64,000 bases of DNA from assembly GCA_029379385.1 (NCBI GenBank), contig CM055614.1, forward strand, positions 18,953,994 through 19,017,993. Direction: 5' to 3'. Below, in pieces: positions 1 through 12,067 of the stretch; within the stretch, counting starts at the first letter, position 1, and each line of letters begins with the position of its first letter. The translations under genes were made by a program, and so were the position numbers. The notes under the pieces are model-generated. The model was not told where the DNA came from. It did no database searches and saw only the letters and a list, made by a program, of their open reading frames with translations. The DNA comes from Quillaja saponaria (Eukaryota > Streptophyta > Magnoliopsida > Fabales > Quillajaceae).

Positions 1-2142
1 CATCATGCATATATTACATATATCATCTATGATCTAGGCATGCATCAACATACATTTTAATAGACATCTTATGTTAATATGGTGGATGACTATGGACCTT
101 TTTCAAGTGTGATTTACTTGAGCCATAAGTAAATCACTAGGACATTCCTAGGTAAAATTACTACATGAAAATATCCTATATATTCATGGGTCTTCAATCC
201 TTAAATATGATCCGCCGCCTTTTTTTAATAAAATTCTATTCTATCTTAATAATCTACACATATTATTTATTAAGAAACCTTGAATCAAATTCAAGGGGAA
301 TTACGTAGGAGGGAGATAGAAAATTACATTAAGAGATAAAATAGAAAAGCGAGCCATGCAAGCCCCATTTATATATTACAACCCAAATAATTTTATAACC
401 ATTAAAAATAAGATAAAACCCATCACATTGGTCTAATGTCCATAGTCATCCACTAATCATCCATACAATCACATTGCATTAAAAAAATAACAATAACTTG
501 ATTCTATTCTAATTGTGATTATGCATGAAGTTTCTTAATATCAAATATCCATAGATTTCTCAAAACCTAGTAATATTGGATTTAAATAATAATCAATTAA
601 AATCCTACTTTTATTAGTAGTATTAAAATAAAATAACTCTTAATTTATTTTAATTAGAATTCCTAATGAAATAAAACAACTATTGTTTATATCAATTAGG
701 ATTCTACCCTTACAATTAAAATAAAATAATATTTATTTATTTTAATTAGAAAACAACTCAGGCTAGTATTTTAAAATAATTGAAATACCTGAACTATTCT
801 TCACGCGATTCTTGTTGTACATCAAGGCACCATGAAAATGTCAAGATAATAATAAAAACCTCCCAAGGTAGTCACTGTTGGGATATTGATTATATTGGGC
901 ACAACGAAAATTTTAAAATAAAATAAAATTCGGCATAAACAAATTCCTAGGATAATCTCTATTGTTTATGAACCAATGTTTATCTATTAAACCTATAAAT
1001 AGGATATTATTTCTTGAAGCGATTAGGACAATCTTAACTTTTGATCCACAAGTTGTACATAGTGTACGACCTCTAAGTGTATCCACACTGAATAACTTAA
1101 TCAAGAGCTATGTGTTGGCTGCCATGAAATTCAATATTTCCATCATTCAATATTCCTAATTAAACTTAAGAGCATAGATTAATATCAAACCCTAAATTGT
1201 TTAATCTGATGTATCTATTTATAAGTCACAACTCATGTGGTGAAACCTAAATTCTCTAATCTAGTTTCACACCACCCTGGCCAGGGACTTTCGGAGTTAT
1301 GTCTTAATTAGAAACATAGAACATTCTATTTATTTACTGAAAGTGATAGATCCATTATTGTGCACTCATATACCTCCATACATAGATAGTCATACCCAAC
1401 ATCTATCTCTGTATAACCCATAGTGAATTATACTTAGATAGTCTCAAAGCATGATAACATTTGTACAAGGTATCTATGATGCCTCAAGTCTGAAGATCAT
1501 TTGCACCACTACAACAAAGAATACTCATTGACAACTATGTAAAAGTCCATATGAGTATTCTATGATCGAGTCAATTCAGTGAACTTGTTCTCTAACAAGC
1601 GCCTACATGTTTATTATAGTGTCAACTACACAAGTGATCATGAGATCGATCACTTTTAACATTTGAGCTAATATAACATGTACTTAATCTAACTGGATCA
1701 TTAATTTCCATTATTAATGATCTTATGATAAAGAATATCTAAAAAAAAATTTAAGAAAATATATCTCATAAGCATGATCACATCATCGTTCTTATTTCTA
1801 TTGCTTATATTCTATGAGATTTATCATGTTCATACTAAAGAATTAACTAGCAATTAAGTACATGATAAATAATAATATCATATAATAATGAAACATATTC
1901 ATTTTATTAATAACTGAATAAGATTGTATTTATAAGTAATATACCATAAACATCTAATATCATTGGCTTGTAAGGCATACTACTAACAGTCACATACAGT
2001 TCTTTATGCACGACAAGGCATCATGAAAGAGCCATTTTTGGTAAGTGCCTAAAGGCAAATAGAATTTTTTTTTTTTTTTTTTTGTTTGGGAACAGGATGC
2101 AACGAAAAAAACTGTAGCTAGACCTGAATCAATTGCTCATTT
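1..2142 (-). repeat. Long LTR-like direct repeat, copy 1 (truncated by window start)
   Basis: This stretch is repeated in the same orientation at 12068-14719, with roughly 95% identity by eye. Both copies contain the same ordered blocks, including a T-run near 2068 and the shared end around GAATCAATTGCTCA. It flanks a minus-strand copia gag-pol remnant, so the simplest reading is the 3' LTR side of that element plus flank. Within it, TGTTAGTAGTATGCC on the minus strand (near 1988) looks like an LTR start. No canonical primer site adjoins either copy in the expected place, so the exact LTR limits are unresolved. Compared with copy 2 it lacks 511 bp at 1117-1124. Open reading frames inside it are short and unconserved. 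Confidence 0.6.
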
Positions 2143-2480
2143 GAGCTTGAATGCTCTGATACCATATTAGATTTTAAAAATATAAAACAACGATAGAGAG
2201 ACATAGATATACGTGGTTCAGTCACAAGACCTAATTCACGTGAGAAGAGACTATAATATTATTTTATAGATTACAAACACTCAGCTCATATACTCAACTC
2301 ACTCAATCAATACAATACAGGTGCTTCTTATTTATAAGGATTACTAGATAATCATAAACTATGAGATAATTATAATATAAAATAATTATGATAATCTAAT
2401 AGCTACTACATGATAGGATTATGATAATACATATTTTAAACTCAAATCTTTATCTTTATCCATATCTCTTTAAAATTGTT
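2143..2480 (-). mobile_element. Ty1/copia-type LTR end with tRNA-Met primer-binding site
   Basis: On the minus strand the sequence TGGTATCAGAGC (plus 2153-2164) is the classic plant copia primer-binding site complementary to initiator tRNA-Met. Directly upstream in that sense (2165 to about 2480) lies AT-rich sequence with short direct blocks typical of a small copia LTR R/U5 region. The outer LTR limit is not defined. Downstream of the primer site the leader runs straight into the long direct repeat (copy 1), so the junction at about 2142 may be where copy 2 was truncated rather than a true LTR edge. Confidence 0.55.
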
Positions 2481-3639
2481 AAGAAAATAGTATAGAAAAC
2501 ATAGAAGAGATTTGAAGAATTTGAGACATGTTATTTAACACTATCTTTAAAGAGATATTACATGCATATATTTACATTTTAGGTTTGCAGACAAGTCTCT
2601 TCTATGATACAACAAAATCTTTTAGAATCATTATAACAACTTTTTATAGAAGTCATATATAAGAAAATAAAAATAGTCATTATTCTAAAAAATATGACTA
2701 TATATTGAAATATTATGAATAGCCCCACAATTAACAATTGTGCCTATTTATCAAATAAACTACTAGTTTGAATTTAATATTTGTATTTTTTTTTCTTTTG
2801 TACAAATAAGTTATAACTATTGAATCTAATAATTGTAACTCTTGACATATATTACTATTCATAAAAAGGCATTTCAATTAGGAATTTATATTACAATCTA
2901 TACAACAATATAGCTCTCTTCTCTCTTGTGTATAATGAGGAACCTGCAAGTACACTTACATTTAGTTGCTAGCACTTACACCTAGTTGAAATAACCATTA
3001 ATAGTGTTAACTTCATTTCTACTAGCAAAATAACGCCATACTTGAGTGAGTTTACATTTTTTTTGCTTTTTAGGTTCAATACTCATGCTATACTTAAACC
3101 ATATTTTAATGAAATTTATGACATGAAATTAATATTATTAATACATTATGATTTTTATTTGATAAGTTATTTGCGTTTTAGGTGTTTTATTAATATAATT
3201 CCAATCTTAAACCATCTAAATATGTTCCCATGACATCAAAGATGACCATATTAAAGCAAGTTTTAATTTAAAGAAGAGGATCTATGTTATGTCCCATTAA
3301 CCAAATGAAATTAACAAAATGTAACAAACAAAAATGAACATGGAGAAAGATAGAGTTCAATAATTATAATCATATAGGTAGAAGAGAATTTATGTATGTG
3401 ATAATTCTAAGAAAAAAAAAAACATATATATCAAGTTTGTCCTACGATTTGAATATTTGTCATGTTCTCATACTACTAGTTTTTTTGTTTGTTTATGTCA
3501 CTTGTAGCATATAATTCTTTTATTTATGTTGGACTGTTCTACCTTATAATTCTACTTTGTTGTTTATTTTATTAAAATTATACATTGCATTTTGAATAAG
3601 TAAATCACTTAGTATTTCAGAATAAGTATTTAGCATGTT
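2481..3639. other. AT-rich non-coding stretch with a dispersed-repeat block
   Basis: No credible gene. The block at about 3481-3572 recurs in the same orientation at about 26328-26430, so part of this stretch is a dispersed repeat of unknown class. The rest shows only short, biased reading frames. Confidence 0.5.
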
Positions 3640-3644
3640 TTCGT

Positions 3645-6600
3645 TGTCACACCCCTCTCAGAAGTATTGACTGGCTGGAGGAGTAGATAATGAAACTTCC
3701 GTAAGTCTGAATTCAAAAACAACAAACAAACACAACTCTTGACTAAACTAAAGAGTAAAAGTAAATTTTATAAAACATGAGTTAACTAAAAAAAATTTGT
3801 TTACTAAAACTTATACCAATTTATTAAAAATTTCAGCAGAGATTCCCCGTAAAGTGGAACATGCCCATAAAATATAAACACATGTTCTTGTTGTTATACA
3901 ACAACAAAGACAACAAGAAGCTCTGCTTCTGATTATCATCACAATAACAAATAACTAGACTATTACATTACATAAGATTAGATTTCCCATAACTCTAGTG
4001 TGACTGCAAACATTCTCCTTTTGATTTCAAGATTGAGATTTCGAAGAATTACCTTGTTGCCTAGTATCAACAAATCATGAACTCGTCGATGTTGTAAATC
4101 GAAATCCTATTACTAAAAAAATATCAACAGAGGCGAGATGAGTCCTAGGAACTCAGTGAGTGGAACAACGTACCCAAAGAGTACTAGCATCACTCAACAC
4201 ACATAAACAATAATATATATAATCAATTAATATCAACATATCTTCAATTTCAAAAACCCTAAGATTACACTTACACAATTACATAAAATATAAAACTTCA
4301 CAAGTACAGTTTCAATAGTACTTTATAAACTCCAAAAAAAATAATCAAAGTAATCAAAGCATTGAAAACACATAAAGGGCCAACTGAGTAACTCAGCCCC
4401 GCATATCATTATAACCGGGCAATTTTGCGCTAGCACACCAAATAGAATCATTGAGTCTCCTTCTTCAAATCCACCTACTGGGGCTGAGCACTCAATTTCT
4501 TTTAAAACACTTATCAAAATTAGAGTATCTTAAAACATCCTAGGTGCACCAAGATTTTATTTTAGAAGTAGAAATCATTTTAAAACAAAAAACACTTCGC
4601 TGGCTCTTATCAACCACAAACAATTTCAAGCATCAAACATAATGCAAATAACTCTATGAAACACTACATATGCTTATTTTTACATATAACACATATACAA
4701 CTACTCATAATAATCTAGTCATCAAAGGGTAATAGTTAACCACTAACTAGTTTACAATTCTTGTTCGTAACTACCTTTTAGGCTCACGTGTGTAATCAGG
4801 CCCACATCAGGGTCCAGAACTGAAATTCACATTTCCACATGATACTTGGCTCATAAACGTTATAATTATAATATTTTAATTACCAAACTTATATATCAAC
4901 TTATATAAGATTCTTAAAACTAAGTCTGTTTAGGTAGTTTAATCAATTCCTTGTAAGACACTTGATTCTATATCTTATATGTATATTTTTTATATATACA
5001 TGTCAAGAAATTAATACTAACTCATACTTTCAACGTTTTCATTTTCTAGCATTGAATCTAAGTTGAGTTACTTTTTTAGATTTATCCAAGAGCTTAAATC
5101 ATGCTATTTCTATATTAATACAATTAAATTCTAAAATTTATCTTTACTTAATTACTTGACCACATTTCCTTATTCTTGCTTTTAGACTATCTATTCAAGT
5201 TCACATAATACTTAATTCTCAAGATCTTAATTTACCAAGCTTTCCATTTTAGGCATTTGCACAACTCCCCTTGGATATATGTTTGTTTTGAACTTACATA
5301 CTTAACCAAATTTAATAAAACCAAGTTGAAACATTATCTTTAGGGTGTTATCTATTTTTCTTATTTAGGAACTTCTTCTAAAATCATCCTTGAACTCACT
5401 CGATTCCTCACATGAACAAAAATAGGATACTTGTACAATTTCTAATTACCTAACTGGATTCTAATGCTTGTTGAATTCTCATACTTGAAAATTAAATTAT
5501 GAAAATTTCTAGTACAATTTTTTAAGATGTTAGGCACATTTAATCTTCAACATTCTAATCATAATTCCTCCTTTAAGACCTCTAACATCAATTACTTCAA
5601 AACAGGTTTAGTCAGGACCTGAAAATCACAACCATAACTTCAAACACCTCCAAAATACTCACAAAATGGAATTAAGATCTGCACCACTCTAAAATTATCC
5701 CTTAATATGTTAGAAACATTTCTTATTTGGAGGTCCTAACCTAATTCAAACTGTAACTCCCGACAAAGTCCTCTAACTTGACTAAAGCTCACCTAAAATC
5801 TTGCATGAACCTAGTTGTAATCCAATAGCTCTACCGATAAATATACTTTGAACTAGGTTACGAAATTTTTCATATATCATCTTAAGGCTCTAATCTACAC
5901 TTTCTCTTTAGAACTCTTAATTTAATTCAATCCTAAAAACACCCAAAATACAAGATTTCTTCAACTTGCAAAATCTGCTCCTATTTCACTTCAATGACCA
6001 CTTCAAAGTTAATTTCCATGATTTCTAAATCTTACATTATTACACCAAACATATTTCTTGAGAATTAAATCTCCTTAACCCTTTATCTGAATATTTTAAA
6101 ATGAAGTTAATTAGTTCAATATCATGTTTCTTGATTAGCAATTTAATTTATCAAACCTAGATAAATTAGCTTCTACATAAATGTTAGCGCTTAATTTCTT
6201 TTAGACACATTGTCAAATACTTTGAAAACATAATTAGTTTCCATTGTTGTGTATGTATTTGTATATACACATACACCAAGAATTCAACACATCTCTTCCT
6301 TCTCATATTACTTATATCCCAACTTTGAATTATAACTAAATTACTTATTTAAAATTCATTTAACTTAGATTATGCAAGTCTTATATTAACAAACTTAAAT
6401 TTCCAATTTTCTAAAAACTTCCTTCTCATCCTTAGCCTTATCAACATCTCCAAACTATGACTATAATCATTTTAACTATTACTTTATCTTCTTAAATAAA
6501 TTAAAAGGAATTCCTAACACTTTACCTAAATTAAATATTTACAACCCCTAAACTAACATGAGTAACTTGACTAATTTAAGGTTTGAAAATAATAAAATTT

Positions 6601-7498
6601 CTGCATCCTTTTCACTTAGCACTTTAAAATGAAGATTACTTAAAAGAATCATTTCAATACTTAAACTCCTTTAAGCTGTGCACAAATATGGCACATGTTT
6701 GATGGCTTTTTACATGTTATCCATGGGAAAACACCAGAAATTAGGCCAAGAAAATTTTATATCCCAAGGCCAAGGTAGCTAACTTCTACCTCTTTCCCTC
6801 AAGGTTACGATACACCAAAAACAGGGCATATAAACAATCCATGTTGCAGCCACCTACTGCCATATTTTCAGTTCACTCCCACACCTCACACAAACACACA
6901 TACATCATAACTCTTGTAGCTCACTGGTGGGTAAAAGTGCACACACATACGGCTGGAATTTCTAGCCTAAGACCAAACACACACACACACACACACCCAT
7001 GTATGAAAGGTATTCATGAAGAGCTTTGAAGCTCAAGGCATTAAAGACTCCTACACGGCTGGTTATTTTCCATGGATGTCCTTTAAAATAGGGCAGCCAC
7101 TTTCATATCTTAAGAAAACAACAAACCACACCAAAGAAAAAGAAAGTCTATACGGTCAAGTAGGAGAAAAAGAAAAAGAAAATGGTACCTTGAACTTAGG
7201 CTTGAACAAAGGGAACCAAGAATTCTACTAAAGTGTAAAAGGAAGAATGAATTATGATGGTAAAGTGCAGAAAACAGAGGAGTTCGGCTGAGAGTGAAAA
7301 AGAGTAAGGCGGTGCCCTTTGTGTGGGAGGAGATAAGGATAATAAATTACATAAAGCCAAAATTTTAATTCTAATATATATCTATACCTATAAATATTCA
7401 TGCAATTTAATTAATTTTTTAAAAAAATTTATTCCCCTAATCACAATGAATGACGCAAAACCATTCTAAATAGTATGTAAAAATATCGGGTTATAACA
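3645..7498 (+). mobile_element. 3854-bp non-coding solo-LTR-like element (TGTCAC family, member a)
   Basis: It begins TGTCACACCCC, ends CGGGTTATAACA, and is flanked by a perfect 5-bp target duplication TTCGT (3640-3644 and 7499-7503). TG...CA ends with a 5-bp duplication fit a solo LTR. The ends are also imperfect inverted repeats (the right end reads TGTTATAACCC on the minus strand). No coding region is visible. Related copies lie at 49208-52386, about 56000-59569, 63460-64000 and, more diverged, 39235-42476. An internal inverted repeat at 4386-4493 is shared with two of them. Strand is given by the TGTCAC end, not by known transcription. Confidence 0.8.
6974..6997. repeat. AC dinucleotide microsatellite
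   Basis: About twelve AC units lie in a row inside the solo-LTR-like element at 3645-7498. It is a potential polymorphic marker. Confidence 0.85.
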
Positions 7499-7503
7499 TT
7501 CGT

Positions 7504-9595
7504 ATTTTGTACTATATCAAAACTTAACTAAAAACTTTGTACACTATACAATGTGTTTGGAACACTTAAAAAAATATAGAATTCAGTTTATTTCAAATGA
7601 AAGTTACACTTTTTATATTTGGAACAAATAAAATTGTGTATAATTTAAATAAAGTTAATTTGAAATTCACATTTTGTTCAATTATGTCCACACCAAATAG
7701 GTTGGATTTCATTTTGTAAAATTGATTTGAGATAAGTTATAATTGTGTCCACCTTAAATGACATTTTTAATCTTAATATTACAAATGCTTTTCACTTAGA
7801 TAAATCGATAAAGAGCCACTACCATTTCATCTCAAATATTCATCTAACCAACTACAATGATTTTCTTCTCAACTTATTTTTTGCTTATTGAACAACAATT
7901 AATTTCTCCTTCTTCATATTTTTTGTTGACCAATGTCATGTGCTATTACCAAATTCATGAATATTTACATAAATAACCCTTTAATCTTTGTTAGAAGTGA
8001 CGCTACTTCTATTGACATATAGGAGGAGTGACTACATCAAATATTCTCCATTAAGAATAATATATGTAATTATTCATCCTCCATACACATTCTTTTAATC
8101 ACTGATATCCTAGAATGAGGTTTTTGTTAATAAAATTAAAATTCAATACTTTCCAAGGCATAAATAGTAACTTGTTAATACACATTGAACTTTGAAATAG
8201 CTTTTACTAAGTCAAATTTGGGTTCCTGTTACTAGTTTCTTTTTATAAAATGATATCAACTCCATTCTACTATATGTTAATTTTATAGCATCTTTTGACA
8301 GTTTTGGTTAATCTCACATAAGCAATAAAATTCATTCTTAAATTTGTCTCATAAAATTATAACAATTTGCATTCATGTCCTAGACATATCATCATAATTT
8401 CTTTTATAAACACACTTAACAAATTGGCTTCAACATTACAATAAACAAAAATAATTATGAAGTATTGAATTTGGTCACGAATTTGTATCCACAATAAATT
8501 ATTGAATCCTTTCAATCTTCTTACCAGTTATGACTAGGCAATCATTTTGATTTCATTGTAAAATGATATATAATTGCATTTCTTATTTGTCCAATAAATT
8601 ATATTGTCTTTCAAGACTCGTGATCTTGCACATTAGTTATCAAACTAGTTTCAAAGTGTTTATTCTTATAATACTCCAAAAAATCATTATCAAATAATCC
8701 TAATTTTCTTGGTACCATATATATTTCCAATAACATGTTCACTAATCCCACAATTTGAACTTATTTCAAAATTGGATCCTTCAAAATCAAGGGATACATG
8801 AAAATACTTATAGTCACACACACAGCCATCTTATAACAATCCAAAAATTATTGAAAATAATGAAGACCAAAAGCATGTCCACATAATCATGTAATATTGG
8901 ATACAATAATACCAAGATCATATTGATGGAATTTTCTATCAAAAAAATTTATCTTTTCTACCAATCTACCTCTTCTTGTATTACTAAGATAATATATTGT
9001 CTTATATAGCCACAACCAACAAACTGTTGTGTTGAATCAGTTTAACTGTACAAAAGATTTATGTATGAAGATTGTTAGTCGTTATTTAATTGGTACGAAC
9101 GCCATGTCTTAGCTATTATAGAATTTGTTCAAAATGCGGAGGAAAGAAATATATGGACAAAAGTATATCATGCTTCGGATAAAGCATGAAACATAATTCT
9201 TAAAATAACACAATACCCTATACTCCATAAATAATTGTTAAATGAATGATAAAGACGTACCAGTAGATTGTTATTGTTGTAGAACACATCGGAAGTAGTT
9301 TCTCTAAACTCGATTATCAGATTCCTTTTCAAACTGTCCTTTTTTGATTTTGTTTTAAAAAGATTGTAAAAACCAATTTCACAAAATTCAAAAAGTCACA
9401 AATGGACACCATCTACACATGGCCTACAATCAATTTTCTTAAAAAAATTGGAACTGCTAACGGCTAGGTACTAATCAACATCAAGGTGGTTTTAATTTGA
9501 ATACCAACAATACATTTATTTTTATTTTAAATGTTGAGAAGGGGTACAATAATTTGATGGTCATTTTCTTTACTTATCTCTTTGGATGAATTGAT
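7504..9595. other. AT-rich stretch without a recognisable gene
   Basis: No coding region or RNA gene could be supported. The start (7545-7760) has repeated phrases such as GTGTTTGGAACAC and TGTCCACACCAAAT reminiscent of hAT or MITE ends, but no paired terminal repeat was found. The right part probably contains decayed copia 3' sequence, because the pol remnant stops at about 9596. Confidence 0.4.
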
Positions 9596-11439
9596 AATGC
9601 TACACACTATAGCAAAAATTCATAAAGAGGTAGGAAGATTAATGTAACCCATCATGGACCGAACCATGTCTAACAATATTCGGTTTCTTCTTTCTGACAC
9701 ACCAATCATTTGTGGTGTTCCAGGAGGAGTCCACTGCGAGAGAATTCCATTCTCTTTTAAATGATCAAGAAACTCATCGGACAAGTATTCACCTCCTCGA
9801 TCTGATCGAAGAGTTTTAATACTCTTCCCAGTTTGCTTTTCAACTTCACTTTTGAATTCTTTGAACTTTTCAAATGATTCAGATTTATACTTCATTAAGT
9901 TTACATACCTATACCTAGAAAGGTCATCGGTGAAAGTGATAAAATAGGAGTAACCACCCTTAGCAGTGACTGTTAAGGGTCCACACACATCAGTATGCAC
10001 CCTAATATATCTGCAGCTCTTTCTCTATGTCCACTAAATGAAGATCTAGTCATTTTTTCCATGAGACAAGCTTCACAAGTTAGATAGGATTCAAAATCCT
10101 TGAAGTCTAGATAACCTTATTTTACCAACTTGTGAACTCTATCTTCATTAATATGACCTAGTCTTAAGTGCCACATATATGAATAATGTACTTGATCCTT
10201 TTTCCTTTTGTTTGAATGTTCGATATTAAGTACATTACCATGCACATTAAGAATATAAAGACCATCATCTAAAATACCAGTACCATAAAATTCATTACAA
10301 AAATAAATCGAACAACATTTGTTCTTAAGAGAAAATTCATAACCCTCTCTATCAAGTTTAGAAATATAAATAATGTTCTTAACTAAAACTGGTACGTAGA
10401 AGCAATCATTAAGTTCTAATGTTTTTCTAAATGGTAAAACTAAGCAATAGGTTCCCATAGCTAGTGCAGCAACTTTTGCTCTATTTCCTAGTCATAAGTC
10501 CACTTCACCTTTGCTCAGCCTTCTACTTCTTCTCAGTCCCTACATAGAATTACAGATGTGAGAACCACTACTGGTATCTAACACCTATGAAGTAGAATCG
10601 TTAATAGTTACATTAACTTCAATAACGAACATATAAGACATACCTTAAGAAGGTTTGTTCTTCAAACTTGCTAGATACTTCATGCAATTTCTCTTCCAAT
10701 GTCCATCCTTGCCACAATGGAAGCATTGTCCCTTATCATTGGCCTTGGTAGGTTTCTTAATACCACCATTAAGTTTGTGTTGCTTCTTCTTTTTTGAATC
10801 CTTCTTTTTAGAAAAACTCTTGCCCTTTTTGGACTTTGAAGAGCTACCTACATACATAATGTGGTTTTTGCCATTCTTAATAGATGGCTCAGCAGTTTTC
10901 AGCATGTTAACAAAATCAGGAAGTAAAGCCTCTAACTTATTCATGTGAAAGTTCATAACAAACTATGAGTAAGTGTCAGGTAAAGATTGTAGGATCAAAT
11001 CCGTGCACAACTCAGTGTCCATATTGAAGCCTAGTTCTTTTAACTACTCAATATGTCCAATCATTTTTAATTCATGTTCATAGGCAAATGATTGTTCAGT
11101 CATATTAGCCCTGAAAAGCTCTATATGCTCACCATAAAGTTCATGTAGATGCTTTTTGATAGCTGAAGCATGCTCCTTCTTATAATAATGCTTCTGAAGC
11201 TCATTTGACATAGATGCTTGCATGTAACATACAATTTTTATATTATGCTCTTACCATCTAAAATAGGCATTTTCTTCCTCAACAGATGAATTCTCATCAA
11301 GAATTTTAGGAATATGAGTCTTAAGAATAGAACCTATCCTTTCGGAATTAAGAACAACTCTCAAATTCCTAAGCTAATCCATATAATTTGGTTCAGTCAA
11401 GCTATTTGTTTCTAAAATACGGGTAAGTGGGTTTACCAT
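9596..11439 (-). pseudogene. Ty1/copia gag-pol remnant (gag, zinc knuckle, protease scar, integrase)
   Basis: Read on the minus strand from ATG at 11437-11439, the frame starts MVNPLTRILETNSL and continues as a copia gag with several in-frame stops. A CCHC zinc knuckle CFHCGKDGHWKRNC lies near 10680-10720. A decayed protease region follows, then the GAG-pre-integrase HHCC finger (10458-10117; HLRLGH...CEAC) and the integrase core (10000-9620) with LHTDVCGP-like start (here MHTDVCGP), TLRSDRGGEYLS and a downstream GVSERRNR, giving the D, D and E positions. The frame breaks at about 9606 (TGA after LPTSL). Reverse transcriptase and RNase H are absent, so it cannot transpose alone. The long direct repeats at 1-2142 and 12068-14719 flank it. 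Confidence 0.9.
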
Positions 11440-11569
11440 GGTGATCTACAAATAATCAACAAATTATTTTAGCATTTATTCAGATTATTAACTACCAAAT
11501 AGATTTGGTCTTTTAATCTAAATAGTTCCTCCAACTATTCTCTTCAGTTTCCATTACCCTCTAAGAATG

Positions 11570-11618
11570 GAAAGCGAGTAACCTCGTTGGAAGATTACTT
11601 AGCGAGGATTAAGATCCC
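11570..11618 (-). other. GC-richer hairpin upstream of copia gag
   Basis: CCTCG and CGAGG arms enclose about 18 nt just upstream of the gag start on the minus strand. It is a different hairpin from the four shared-loop hairpins at 11629-11937, but lies in the same leader. It may be part of a structured RNA leader; function not known. Confidence 0.4.
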
Positions 11619-11628
11619 ATCATATATA

Positions 11629-11937
11629 CAAATAGTCATGTGTGATACAACAAACCAAAAATATTTGATAGATAGATAACTATTATCAATTTCATTATAT
11701 GAAATTCTTAATCATATTTAGCCCCTTAAAATTATGCAATCATGTGTGACACAACAAATTACATAACTTTTAGTTAAGTTACTCCCACTATTCGCAACAA
11801 GTATATTCTAATATATATAATTCTTGTGTGACACAACAAAATTATATAATCAAGATATCTCATGAACATCTACTATGCATAGATAATACAAATTAACCTA
11901 TAATTGTAAATCATGTGTAACACATCAAATTTACAAT
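11629..11937 (-). repeat. Array of four hairpins with one conserved loop and unrelated stems
   Basis: Four copies of the loop TCATGTGTGACACAACAAA (plus-strand reading, slight variants) occur at 11635-11654, 11740-11758, 11823-11839 and 11911-11929. Each is bracketed by its own inverted repeat: CAAATA/TATTTG (11629-11667), TTATGCAA/TTACATAA within an approximately 15-bp stem (11725-11773), TATATAATT/AATTATATA (11814-11848) and ATTGTAAA/TTTACAAT (11903-11937). Stem sequences differ between copies but each pairs with itself, while the loop is conserved. The array lies 190-500 nt upstream of the copia gag ATG on the coding strand, so it would be in the RNA leader. The loop core TGTGTGACACA is nearly self-complementary. 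Confidence 0.75.
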
Positions 11938-12067
11938 CATAAGATAATTCTAATATCTATAATAGTGGAGGGTTACGAATTTCATTCTTATAATAAATTT
12001 TGTTACAACTTAATATTTCTATATTTGATTAAGAATGATTATTAGTCAAATTTTAATATATTTAGGT

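Noticed and set aside
1503..1530. CACTACAACAAAG as a second CACTA terminus
   Set aside because: The same place in the other repeat copy reads CATTACAACAAAG and there are no subterminal motifs or partner end; it is internal to the LTR-like repeat.
10655..10948. 97-codon plus-strand open frame
   Set aside because: It is the antisense shadow of the copia gag zinc-knuckle region and has no independent support.
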